NCBI RefSeq assembly: GCF_018417535.1
Contig: NZ_CP070979.1
Coordinates: 496,001-560,000 of the forward strand
Source: Burkholderia pyrrocinia
GTDB taxonomy: Bacteria > Pseudomonadota > Gammaproteobacteria > Burkholderiales > Burkholderiaceae
DNA: 64,000 nt
Direction of reading: 5' to 3'
The stretch's first letter is position 1, and each line of letters starts with the position of its first letter. Both the position numbers and the translations under genes were made by a program. The notes under the pieces were generated by a model. The model was not told the origin of the DNA. It ran no database searches and saw only the letters and a program-made list of their open reading frames with translations. Shown here piece by piece: positions 1 to 8,069 of the stretch.

Positions 1-830
1 AGCCGGCCGTCAGCAACGCGCTGGCGCGCCTGCGATTCGTGTTCAAGGACGAGATCCTGGCGCGCACCGCGGTCGGCATGGAATTGACGCCGCGCGCACA
101 GGCGCTGGCCATGCCGATTCGACAGATCATGCAACAAATCGAGGAATTATTTGAATCGGATTATCAATTCAATCCTTTTACGTCCGAGCGCCATTTTACG
201 GTGCGCATGTCGGATCTCACCGAATTGCTTTTGCTGCCGGCCCTGCTGCGCTGCATGCGATTGACCAGCCCGAATATCGGCATGGACGTCGTGCACGTAA
301 GCGCCGCCAAGACCGCCGACGCGCTCGAATCGGGGCTGCTCGACATGGCGGTCAGCGCGGGCCTCGAACATTCGGGCACGCTGTCGTCGCAAACCGTGTT
401 TCATGACCGGATGGTCTGCATGATGAGTCGCAGTCATCCTGACGCGGGCAAGCCGCTGACGCTCGAACGGTTCCTCGCGCTCGATTTCCTCAACGTGACG
501 ATCAACCCGGTCGACCACAGCCTGATCGACAACCTGCTCGCGAACATGAACTGCAAGCGGCGCATCGCGCTCAACGTGCCGCACTGGCTCGTCGTGCCGA
601 ACATGCTGGATGCGTTGCCGTACGCGGTGATCATGTCGGAGCGGCATGCGGTGAGTCTCGACGATGCGCGGCTCGTGATCCGCGAACTGCCGCTCGCGAT
701 GGAGCCCGTCACGTGGTCGCTGTACTGGCACCGCCGCTACGACGGCAGCAACGCGCACGCGTGGCTGCGCGGCCGTATCGTCGAGGTTGCGGAAGCGCTC
801 GAGCGGCACGGCGTCGCGGCGGAGGCCTAG
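1..830 (+). CDS. LysR-family transcriptional regulator, 5' end outside window
   Basis: The reading frame is open from the first bases and starts inside the helix-turn-helix: residues PAVSNALARLR followed by F-K-D-E are the typical end of a LysR DNA-binding domain, so the real start lies upstream of the window. The remaining 263 residues form the periplasmic-binding-protein-like effector domain (RHFTVRMSDLTELLLLPALL, then LDMAVSAG). A GTG at 39 exists but falls inside the HTH and is not the start. The gene converges on the MmgE/PrpD gene, with stop codons about 15 bp apart, so it probably controls genes beyond the left edge or this catabolic block. The effector is unknown. Confidence 0.9.
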   Translation, partial: PAVSNALARLRFVFKDEILARTAVGMELTPRAQALAMPIRQIMQQIEELFESDYQFNPFTSERHFTVRMSDLTELLLLPALLRCMRLTSPNIGMDVVHVSAAKTADALESGLLDMAVSAGLEHSGTLSSQTVFHDRMVCMMSRSHPDAGKPLTLERFLALDFLNVTINPVDHSLIDNLLANMNCKRRIALNVPHWLVVPNMLDALPYAVIMSERHAVSLDDARLVIRELPLAMEPVTWSLYWHRRYDGSNAHAWLRGRIVEVAEALERHGVAAEA

Positions 831-844
831 GCCGGGCACGCGGG

Positions 845-2308
845 TCAGCCGACGACGAGCAGCGGCGGCAGCGTCGCGACGTCGGGCTGTTCGTCGAGCC
901 GCCACAGGTAATCGAGCGCCGCGCGGATCTGCGCCGGGCTCCAGTGCCGCCGGCAGTTCTTCGTGAACTTCGCGTCGTAGTCGTCGCGCCGCATCGGCCG
1001 CGTCGGCGAGCCGGGCAGATCGTCCACCTGCTTCGTGCAGATCGTGCCGTCTTCGCACACGGCCGTCACCCGGTTCGGCGCCTGCGCCGGATAGCGGGCA
1101 GTCAGCGCCGGGTCCTCGCGCACCGTGATCCGCTCGATCAGCGCGCGCAACGCCGGATCGCGCAGCGCGTCGTGCCGGTAGCTCTCGGTCGTGATGTCGC
1201 CGTCGAGCATCGCACGCGCAACGATGTACGGCAGGCTGTGATCGGCGGTCTCGTGGGTCGACGGCGCCCATTTTTCGCGATCGCGGCCGGCCGTTACGTA
1301 GCCGACCGCGGTCGTGTCGATCTCGATGCGCCGGATGCGGCGGAGGTCGCCGACCTGCGCGGCGACGTCGAGCGCGGCCGGAATCGCGGTTTGCGTGAGC
1401 CCTTGCGCGGGATAGAACTTCACGAAGCACTTGCCGATCCGGAACGCGCCGCCGCGCCCGCCGAATTCGCGCGTGTCGACGGCGAACGGCCCGGACACCT
1501 GCGGAAAGAATCCCGCCATGCCTTCGAAGATCGGCGCGGGGCCGGTCAGCCCGGCGCGCGCGAGCTGTGTCGAGAACACCGCGTTGCGCGCCGCGTCCGC
1601 ATCGGCGAGCGCCTTCCAGTTCGACAACTGCTGGACGCGCGTCTGGTTCAGCGCGAGATGGCCGTTGATCGACAGGTTCACCGCCTGCACCAGTTGCGGC
1701 GCGGGCATGCGCATCAGCTTGCCCGCGGCGAGCGCGACGGCGGGCAGGCTGTAGCACGTGTGGTCCCAGCCGCGCGGGCTGATCGCGGCGGCGTCCATCA
1801 GCCGGCACGCGATCTCGTACGCGATCGCGATCGACAGGACCAGGTCGCGGCCGTTCGCATGCTGCGCTTCGGCGACGGCGAGGCACGCGGACATGTTGTC
1901 GCTCGGATGGCCGGTCTCCTTGCCGGCGTACGCGTCGTTGAAATCGTAGTAGCGCAGCGCGGTGCCGGTCGCGAACGCGGCGAGATCGGGGCTCGTGCGC
2001 TGGTTCGTGCCGACGATCGTCGACACGCCGCCCGGCGACGCGAGCGCCGCGTCGCGCGCGATTCGCACCGGGCGTTCGTCGTGCGCGGCGATCGCGCAGC
2101 CGAGCGCGTCGATCAGGTGCGCCTTGATCGTCTCGATCGTCGCGTCGTCGAGGTCGCGATACTGCAGCCCGGCCGCGTAGTCGGCGAGCTGTTGCGCGAG
2201 ATCCGGGCGGCCGGTGGCGACGGCGGCGGCCGGCAGCGCGCCGGCGCGGGCGAGCGGCAGCGCGAGCGCCGCGCCGGTCAGGGTGGAAAGGAAGTGGCGG
2301 CGGTTCAT
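845..2308 (-). CDS. MmgE/PrpD-family protein with a Tat-type export signal
   Basis: The 487-residue protein matches the MmgE/PrpD fold: an N-terminal helical domain with DALGCAIAAHDERPVRIA, then the conserved ETGHPSDNMSACLAVAE and GWDHTCYSLPAVALAAGKL blocks. Members include 2-methylcitrate dehydratase and related lyases or epimerases. The start is the ATG at 2308, giving MNRRHFLSTLTGAALALPLA, a twin-arginine leader followed by a hydrophobic stretch and Ala-rich cleavage region. That is unusual, because known PrpD enzymes are cytoplasmic. It lies 46 bp downstream of the porin on the same strand and is the last gene of the lyase-porin-PrpD run. The substrate cannot be read from sequence. Confidence 0.85.
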   Translation of the reverse strand: MNRRHFLSTLTGAALALPLARAGALPAAAVATGRPDLAQQLADYAAGLQYRDLDDATIETIKAHLIDALGCAIAAHDERPVRIARDAALASPGGVSTIVGTNQRTSPDLAAFATGTALRYYDFNDAYAGKETGHPSDNMSACLAVAEAQHANGRDLVLSIAIAYEIACRLMDAAAISPRGWDHTCYSLPAVALAAGKLMRMPAPQLVQAVNLSINGHLALNQTRVQQLSNWKALADADAARNAVFSTQLARAGLTGPAPIFEGMAGFFPQVSGPFAVDTREFGGRGGAFRIGKCFVKFYPAQGLTQTAIPAALDVAAQVGDLRRIRRIEIDTTAVGYVTAGRDREKWAPSTHETADHSLPYIVARAMLDGDITTESYRHDALRDPALRALIERITVREDPALTARYPAQAPNRVTAVCEDGTICTKQVDDLPGSPTRPMRRDDYDAKFTKNCRRHWSPAQIRAALDYLWRLDEQPDVATLPPLLVVG

Positions 2309-2354
2309 GGTGCGATGACTCCGAAGGTTCCTGAAACTGGGGGGAAAGGCGAGC

Positions 2355-3437
2355 TCAGAACAGCTTGCGCAGGCCGAGTGCTGCGCCCGCGCTGCTGGCG
2401 CGGTCGGCGGCCAGCGTGTAGTGGAGGAAGTTGTAGTTGTAGTTGTCGAAATCGAGCGCGGCGCGGCGCGCATAGCCGCCCGCCAGGTACAGCGTGACGG
2501 CTTTCGACAGGAAGTAGTTCAACTGCAGCGTGACCTGCTGCGGGTTGGCCGGGTGCGGCGCGGGCGTCTGCGCGTTCGGCGGATTCTGCGCGCGGATGTC
2601 CTCGTAATAGAACGCGCCGATCGCCTGCAGGTAAGGGGTGATTGCGTAGCGCACACCGGCCCACCAGAACGTGTAGTGCGTCACGACCGACGGCGTGGCG
2701 ACGCCGCTCTGGCCGTGCGTGACGCCGGCCAGCAGCTGCGCGCGGTCGACGGACACGATCGCGGCAGCGGCGTAGCGGCGGAAATGCGCGAAGCCGCCCG
2801 GCTGCGGCGTGTTGACGTTGTCGAACGCGGCGGCGAGCGAGAAGGCGCCGCCGGCATAGTCGAAGCCGGCGCCGTAGGCGGCGTTCGACTGGAACGCGCC
2901 GGGCGTGCCGCCGAACGAATAGTGTGTTTCGAGCGTCAGCGAGCCGATCTTCGCCAGGTATTTGGCGACGTTGTTCTCGCGGAAGTTGACGCCGACGATC
3001 GCGCCGGCCGGCTCGTACAGCGTCGAGTACGCGCCCGTCGGCGAATAGCGTTCCATGACGTCGAACAGCGTCGAGTACTGGTGGCCGAGCCGTAACGCGC
3101 CCCAGCGCTCGTGCTGCAGCCCGACCCACGCGGAGCGGTCGAAGCCGCCCGCGCCGGTGCCGGTACCGTTGTTCAGGTTGATGCCGCTTTCGAGCCGGAA
3201 CGCGGCCTGCCAGCCGCCGCCGAGTTCCTCGACGCCCTTCAGGCCCCAGCGCGAGCCGCTCTTGCCGCCCGACGCCATGCGCACGAGCGATGCCGACGAC
3301 TTGTCGCCGGGCGCGGCCTGGTGGGTGAGGAATTCCGTATAGATGTCGGCCACGCCATACAGCGTGATCGTGCTCTGCGCGCAGGCGCCGGCCGATACGA
3401 GGCCCAGTCCGCACAGTGCGGACATCCGCTTGCCCAT
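2355..3437 (-). CDS. Gram-negative trimeric porin (OmpC-like)
   Basis: A 360-residue outer-membrane porin of the Burkholderia type. It has a signal peptide (MGKRMSALCGLGLVSAGACA), a mature start QSTITLYGVADIY typical of the family, alternating beta-strand pattern throughout, and a C-terminal phenylalanine (GLRKLF) as required for insertion by the BAM machinery. It sits between the CoA-ester lyase and the exported PrpD-family protein on the minus strand, so it probably admits the substrate of this pathway into the periplasm. The strand number and pore specificity were not modelled. Confidence 0.92.
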   Translation of the reverse strand: MGKRMSALCGLGLVSAGACAQSTITLYGVADIYTEFLTHQAAPGDKSSASLVRMASGGKSGSRWGLKGVEELGGGWQAAFRLESGINLNNGTGTGAGGFDRSAWVGLQHERWGALRLGHQYSTLFDVMERYSPTGAYSTLYEPAGAIVGVNFRENNVAKYLAKIGSLTLETHYSFGGTPGAFQSNAAYGAGFDYAGGAFSLAAAFDNVNTPQPGGFAHFRRYAAAAIVSVDRAQLLAGVTHGQSGVATPSVVTHYTFWWAGVRYAITPYLQAIGAFYYEDIRAQNPPNAQTPAPHPANPQQVTLQLNYFLSKAVTLYLAGGYARRAALDFDNYNYNFLHYTLAADRASSAGAALGLRKLF

Positions 3438-3630
3438 GTCTTGTCTCCTTCGTGGGTTCGTTATTTATTTGATTGCGGCGCCGCGCCGGTCGAGCGGCGC
3501 TGCGGTGCTGCGGTGCGACGCTATCCGGGCCGGGCGGCGAACGGGGGGCGTCGTGGCGGGACGCACGCGCGCACAGCGCGACGTGCGCATGCGCAGGTAC
3601 GACGCGCAGCGATGAAGGACGGCGCTCGCA

Positions 3631-4533
3631 TCACCGGGGCGCGCCGTCGGCACGTGCGTGCACGGCCGCGTGACGCGCGAGCACGCGCTTCGCGCGGGCG
3701 ACGCCGGGCGCGTCGACCATCCTGCCGTCGACGCGCAGCGCGCCGCGCCCGTTCGCGCGCGCGTCGTCGTAGGCGGCCAGCACCGCGTGCGCGTCGCGCA
3801 CCGCGTCGTCGTCGGGCCGGAACGCGCGGTTGAGCGCGCCGACCTGCAGCGGATGGATGCAGGTCGCGCCTGCATAGCCGAGCTCCGCGGACGCGCGCGC
3901 GATGCGCTCGAATGCGTCGAGATCGCGCAGCTCGTCGAGGCCGCCGATGAGGCCGAGCGGCAGGATGCCGGCGGCGCGCGCGGCGATGATCAGCAGCTGC
4001 TTCGGCACGCGCAGCACGTCGGCACCCGCGCCGCTTTCGCAGTTCAGCGCGAAGTCGCCGCCGCCCAGCATCATCGCGACGACGCGCGGCGACGCCCGCG
4101 CGATCCGGTCCATTGCCTGGAACGCGCGCGGCGTTTCGACGATCGCGACGATCCGCGTGCCGCCGGGCGGTGCGCCGGCTTCCTCCTCGAGCGCAGCCAG
4201 CAGCTCGTCGATCGCCTCGACGTGCGAGCCGCCGCGCACCTTCGGCAGCACGACGCCGTCCACGCCGGCCCGGACGGCCGCGCGCAGGTCGGGCACCAGC
4301 AGGTCGAGCGGGCCGTTGGCGCGCACCAGCACGTCGCGGCCCGGCGCGCGCAACGTCGGCACGGCGTCGGCCAGCCCGTCGCGGGCAGCCTCCTTGCATG
4401 CAAGTGGGACGCTGTCCTCGAGATCGAGGATCAGCGCGTCGGCGTCGCTCGCGGCGGCCGATGCGACGAAACGGGGGACGTGGGCGGGGACGTACAGCAG
4501 CGAGCGCCAGACGGGTTGAAGCGAAGAATTCAT
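3631..4533 (-). CDS. CoA-ester lyase of the CitE/HpcH-HpaI family
   Basis: The 300-residue protein has the TIM-barrel signatures of citrate lyase beta-like enzymes: RSLLYVPAH near the N-terminus, ALILDLEDSVP, GVVLPKV, IVAIVETPRAF with the metal-binding Glu, GGGDFALNCE, and GATCIHPLQV. The family cleaves malyl-CoA, citramalyl-CoA or similar beta-hydroxyacyl-CoA esters. ATG 4533 (or 4536) was chosen because upstream codons run into the operator at 4548. It diverges from the IclR gene and, with the class III CoA-transferase on the other side, suggests a route in which a carboxylate is activated to a CoA ester and then cleaved. The exact substrate is unknown. Confidence 0.88.
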   Translation of the reverse strand: MNSSLQPVWRSLLYVPAHVPRFVASAAASDADALILDLEDSVPLACKEAARDGLADAVPTLRAPGRDVLVRANGPLDLLVPDLRAAVRAGVDGVVLPKVRGGSHVEAIDELLAALEEEAGAPPGGTRIVAIVETPRAFQAMDRIARASPRVVAMMLGGGDFALNCESGAGADVLRVPKQLLIIAARAAGILPLGLIGGLDELRDLDAFERIARASAELGYAGATCIHPLQVGALNRAFRPDDDAVRDAHAVLAAYDDARANGRGALRVDGRMVDAPGVARAKRVLARHAAVHARADGAPR

Positions 4534-4547
4534 CATCGATCTCGAAA

Positions 4548-4566
4548 AATAAAAGTCACTTTCATT
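4548..4566. promoter_or_regulatory. Probable IclR operator, lyase side
   Basis: AATAAAAGT-C-ACTTTCATT is an inverted repeat with one mismatch. It nearly duplicates the perfect palindrome at 4689-4707, with centres 141 bp apart. It lies 15 bp upstream of the lyase start codon, just downstream of or overlapping a minus-strand promoter (TTGACG at 4593-4588, 18-nt spacer, AAAAAT at 4569-4564). Confidence 0.65.
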
Positions 4567-4663
4567 TTTGTGATGGATGATGGCATTCGTCAAGATTATC
4601 GTTAACGCCTACTTTCAAAGGAGATTGCACGACGATGAGCGAGCGAAGCCGCGTGGATTCATG

Positions 4664-4691
4664 TTGATGTCATCGATGATCTGCGTATAAT
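4664..4691 (+). promoter_or_regulatory. Sigma70-type promoter of the IclR gene
   Basis: TTGATG at 4664-4669, a 16-nt spacer and a consensus TATAAT at 4686-4691. The perfect palindrome at 4689-4707 overlaps the -10 element and the expected start point, an arrangement expected for autorepression. Confidence 0.6.
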
Positions 4692-4707
4692 GAAAGTGAC
4701 TTTCATT
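4689..4707. promoter_or_regulatory. Probable IclR operator, regulator side (perfect 9-1-9 palindrome)
   Basis: AATGAAAGT-G-ACTTTCATT is a perfect inverted repeat around a single G. It overlaps the -10 box of the IclR promoter, and a near-identical copy lies over the divergent lyase promoter at 4548-4566. Two copies in one divergent intergenic region next to an IclR gene are best explained as that regulator's binding sites. Confidence 0.7.
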
Positions 4708-4764
4708 TTTTGATGCCGGCGCGCTACGACGCGGCACGTGTGCCCGGCATCGCACGAGGTGGAC

Positions 4765-5529
4765 ATGAGCAAGGTGGAGACAAGCAATCCGGCAGAGGGC
4801 GGCGTGGCCGCGGTCAACCGCGCGCTGACCGCGCTGCTGGCGTTCGGCAACGCGCCCGGGGGGCTGATGCTCGCGCAGGTCAGCGAGGAGACGGGGCTCA
4901 ACATGAGCACGTTGTTGCGGATGTTCGAGTCGCTCGAGCAGTTCCGCTTCATCAAGCGCCTGCCGGACGGGCGCTACGTGCTGGGGCCCGCCGTGTTCCA
5001 GCTCGGGATGATGTATCGCGAGTCGTTCCAGCTGCGCGAGTACGTGATGCCGATCCTGTCGACGCTGTCGGCGGAAACCGGCGAGACGGCCGCGTTCTAC
5101 GTGCGCGAAGGCGACCAGCGCGTGTGCCTGTTCCGCATCCAGGCGCAGCGCTCGGTGCGCACGCATCTGCGCGAGGGCGACCGCTTCCCGCTCGACGTCG
5201 GCGCGGCCGGGCGCGTGCTGCTCGCGTTCAGCGGCACGCGCGGCGGCGACTACGAGAAGACGGCCGGGCAGGGCTACGCGGTGTCGATCGCCGAGCGCGA
5301 CCCGGAAAGCGCGGCGATCGCGTGCCCGGCGTTCGGCGTCGGCCGCGTGCTGAGCGGCGCGATCTCGCTCGGCGTGCCGCGCTATCGCTTCAACAAGAAG
5401 GTGCTGGCCGACTACCTGCCGCGCGTGCAGGCGGCGGCCGCCGAGCTGACGCATGCGCTGGGCGGCGATCTGCCCGCCGCGGGCGCGGCGTTCCGCGCGG
5501 CCGACCAGCTCGGCGCGCTGCTCGAGTAG
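4765..5529 (+). CDS. IclR-family transcriptional regulator
   Basis: The 254-residue protein has an N-terminal winged helix (AAVNRALTALLAFGN, then LAQVSEETGLNMSTLLRMFESLEQFRFIKR) and the C-terminal IclR effector domain (YVMPILSTLSAETGETAAFYVREGDQRVCLFRI, LDVGAAGRVLLAFSG, ACPAFGVGRVLSGAISLGVP). The ATG at 4765 is preceded by GAGGTGG at good spacing; the GTG at 4738 has no such site. It leads the CoA-transferase, cyclase and MFS genes and diverges from the lyase. Two matching palindromes in the intergenic region suggest it controls both arms, most likely in response to a pathway intermediate. Confidence 0.92.
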   Translation: MSKVETSNPAEGGVAAVNRALTALLAFGNAPGGLMLAQVSEETGLNMSTLLRMFESLEQFRFIKRLPDGRYVLGPAVFQLGMMYRESFQLREYVMPILSTLSAETGETAAFYVREGDQRVCLFRIQAQRSVRTHLREGDRFPLDVGAAGRVLLAFSGTRGGDYEKTAGQGYAVSIAERDPESAAIACPAFGVGRVLSGAISLGVPRYRFNKKVLADYLPRVQAAAAELTHALGGDLPAAGAAFRAADQLGALLE

Positions 5530-5599
5530 CGCCGTGCGCGACCGAGCGCGCGCACTTCGAAGTCCGCATCGAACGACACACACCAACCAGGAGACAAGC

Positions 5600-6880
5600 A
5601 TGTTCGTTCCCGACCCGCAGGCCGCTCACGCGGCCGGCGCGCGCCGTCGCGCGTCCACCGGCCCGATCCATCCGAAACCGTTCGACGCCGGCGCGCAGGG
5701 GCCGCTCGCGGGCGTGCGCGTCGTCGACCTGTCGCGCCTGATGGCAGGCAACATGCTGAGCGTGCAGCTCGCCGATTTCGGCGCGGACGTCGTGAAGGTC
5801 GAGAGCGAGCGCGGCGATACGCTGCGCGCGGTCGGCGCGGGCGGGATCAGCACGAACTGGAAGGTGTACGGGCGCAACAAGCGCAGCGTATGCGTCGACC
5901 TGCGCGCCCCCGAGGGGATCGACATCGTTCGCCGGCTGGTGCGCGACGCGGACGTGTTCGTCGAGAGCTTCAAGCCCGGCGTCGCCGAGAAGATGGGGCT
6001 CGGCCCGGACGACCTGCTCGCGATCCGTCCCGAGCTGGTGATCGCGCGGATCTCCGGCTGGGGGCAGACGGGGCCGTACCGCCACAAGCCGGGTTTCGGC
6101 ACGCTCGCGGAAGGGTACGCGGGGTTCGCGGCGATCAACGGCTTCGCCGATCGTGAGCCGGTGCTGCCGCCGATGTTCCTCGGCGACATGACGGCCGGGC
6201 TGTCCGGCGCGATCGCCGTGCTGGTCGCGCTGCATGCGCGCGACGCGCACGGCGCGGCGGGGCAGGTGATCGACGTGTCGCTGTTCGAACCGCTGCTGTC
6301 GATCCTCGGGCCGGCCGCCGCAAACTACGTGATGACCGGCGAGATCAAGGCACGCACCGGCAGCCGCTCGTCGAACACCGCGCCGCGCAACGCGTACCGC
6401 ACCCGCGACGGCAAGTGGCTGTGCCTGTCGAGCTCGACGCAGGCGATGGCCGAGCGGTTGTTCCGCGCGATCGGCCGCGCGGAGCTGATCGACGATCCGC
6501 GCTACGCGACCAACGTGCAGCGCGTGCAGCACGCGGAGGCGCTCGATGCGATCGTCGGCGAGTTCATCGCCGCGCGCGATCTCGACGCCAATCTCGCGTT
6601 CTTCGAGGAAGCGGGCGTGACGGTCGGGCCGATCCAGGACATCGCGCAGATCGTTCAGGATCGCTACGTGATCGAGCGCGAGGCGCTCGTCGAGCTGCCG
6701 GACGACGACGTCGGCAGCTTGCCGATGCACAACATCACGCCGCGCCTGTCGGCCACGCCCGGCACGTTCCGCCGGCCGGCGCCCGCGCTCGGCGAAAACA
6801 ACCGCGAGATCCTGCTGCCGCTGCTCGGCGAACGCGAATACGAGCGGCTCGCCGCGCTGGGCGTGATCCGCACGCGCTAG
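5600..6880 (+). CDS. Class III CoA-transferase (CaiB/BaiF family)
   Basis: 426 residues with the family hallmarks: PLAGVRVVDLSRLMAGNMLSVQLADFGADVVKVE at the N-terminus, NKRSVCVDLRAPEG, DVFVESFKPGVAEKMGLG, ISGWGQTGPY, and FLGDMTAGLSGAIAVLVAL, whose Asp is the expected catalytic carboxylate. These enzymes move CoA between carboxylic acids through an aspartyl-CoA intermediate. The start ATG at 5600 follows an AGGAG site. The neighbouring cyclase and the divergent CitE-like lyase suggest it activates the carboxylate consumed by this cluster. A donor such as succinyl-CoA is usual for the family but cannot be confirmed here. Confidence 0.92.
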   Translation: MFVPDPQAAHAAGARRRASTGPIHPKPFDAGAQGPLAGVRVVDLSRLMAGNMLSVQLADFGADVVKVESERGDTLRAVGAGGISTNWKVYGRNKRSVCVDLRAPEGIDIVRRLVRDADVFVESFKPGVAEKMGLGPDDLLAIRPELVIARISGWGQTGPYRHKPGFGTLAEGYAGFAAINGFADREPVLPPMFLGDMTAGLSGAIAVLVALHARDAHGAAGQVIDVSLFEPLLSILGPAAANYVMTGEIKARTGSRSSNTAPRNAYRTRDGKWLCLSSSTQAMAERLFRAIGRAELIDDPRYATNVQRVQHAEALDAIVGEFIAARDLDANLAFFEEAGVTVGPIQDIAQIVQDRYVIEREALVELPDDDVGSLPMHNITPRLSATPGTFRRPAPALGENNREILLPLLGEREYERLAALGVIRTR

Positions 6881-6966
6881 GCGCGCAACCTTGGGCGCGA
6901 CGCGGCCGCGAAGGACGGTCGCGCGCGCCGGCCGCCGCACCCTGGACATTGCATGGAGGAGACACC

Positions 6967-7986
6967 ATGAAGCCACGCTGGACCCATCGGCCGCCCGGCT
7001 CGAACTGGGGGGATTTCGGCCCGGACGATCAGAAAGGGCGCTTGAACTGGCTGACGGCCGACGCGGTGCTGCGCGGCGTCGCGGAGGTGCGCGAAGGCCG
7101 CGTGTTTTCGCTGAGCCTGCCGCTCGACGTGCCGCGCGGCGGCGGGCTGAACGCGCGGCGCCGGCCGCCGGCGATCATGCCGGCGCTGCTCGGCGACAAG
7201 CCGTACTTCGGCTATCGGGCGGACGAACAGGTTGCCAACGCAACCGATGTGGTCTGCGACGATTCGTTCTGCATGCACTCGCAGTTCTCGACGCAGTGGG
7301 ATGCGCTGTCGCACGTCGGCTCGCTGTTCGATCCGGCGGGCGACGGCGAGCGAGCCCGCGTGTTCTACAACGGCTACCGGATGGACGAGCACATCCACGT
7401 GCCCGAAGCCGGCGCGCCGCGCGGCGGCGCGCGCGCGCTCGGCATCGAGGTGATGGCGCAAACCGGCGTGCAGGGGCGCGGCGTGCTGGTCGACCTGCGC
7501 CGCCACTTCGGCGACGAGCGGCGCAAGATCGGCTACGCGGAATGGATGGCGGTGCTGCGCGCGGACGACGTGGTCGTCGAGCGCGGCGACATCGTGTGCG
7601 TGCATACGGGCTTCGCCGATCGCCTGCTCGACGCCGACGCGCGCGGCGAACCCGGCGCGCCGGACGTGTGCTGCGTGCTCGACGGCAACGACCCGCGTCT
7701 GCTCGAATGGATCGACGCATCGGGGCTCGCGGCACTCGCGGCGGACAACCACGCGGTCGAGGAGCGCCCGCGCCATGCGTCGCCGCGCGAGCGGCCCGGC
7801 GCGCTGATGCCGCTGCACGAGCTGTGCCTGTTCAAGCTCGGCATTCATCTCGGCGAGCTGTGGCACCTGACGCCGCTTGCCGACTGGTTGCACGCGCACC
7901 GGCGCAGCCGCTTCCTGCTGACCGCGCCGCCGCTGCACCTGCGCGGGCTCGTCGGGTCGCCGGTCAATCCGGTCGCCACCGTATGA
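6967..7986 (+). CDS. Cyclase-family (kynurenine formamidase-like) metal-dependent hydrolase
   Basis: 339 residues of the bacterial 'cyclase' family (PF04199 type). The metal-binding region reads MHSQFSTQWDALSHVGSLF, the long-form counterpart of the shorter family's GTHxDAPxH, and a second conserved block includes ADDVVVERGDIVCVHTGF and AADNHAVEERP. Members hydrolyse amides, esters or lactones, or cyclise substrates. An AGGAG-like site precedes the ATG at 6967. It lies between the CoA-transferase and the MFS gene in the same orientation and is probably cotranscribed with them. Its substrate is not evident. Confidence 0.85.
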   Translation: MKPRWTHRPPGSNWGDFGPDDQKGRLNWLTADAVLRGVAEVREGRVFSLSLPLDVPRGGGLNARRRPPAIMPALLGDKPYFGYRADEQVANATDVVCDDSFCMHSQFSTQWDALSHVGSLFDPAGDGERARVFYNGYRMDEHIHVPEAGAPRGGARALGIEVMAQTGVQGRGVLVDLRRHFGDERRKIGYAEWMAVLRADDVVVERGDIVCVHTGFADRLLDADARGEPGAPDVCCVLDGNDPRLLEWIDASGLAALAADNHAVEERPRHASPRERPGALMPLHELCLFKLGIHLGELWHLTPLADWLHAHRRSRFLLTAPPLHLRGLVGSPVNPVATV

Positions 7987-8069
7987 ACGCCGGCGCCGCG
8001 CGCACGCCGCGCCGGCGCCTTGTCCGCCGCTTCGCGCAGGCCGCGCGGGCGGATCATCGAGGAGTCGCC

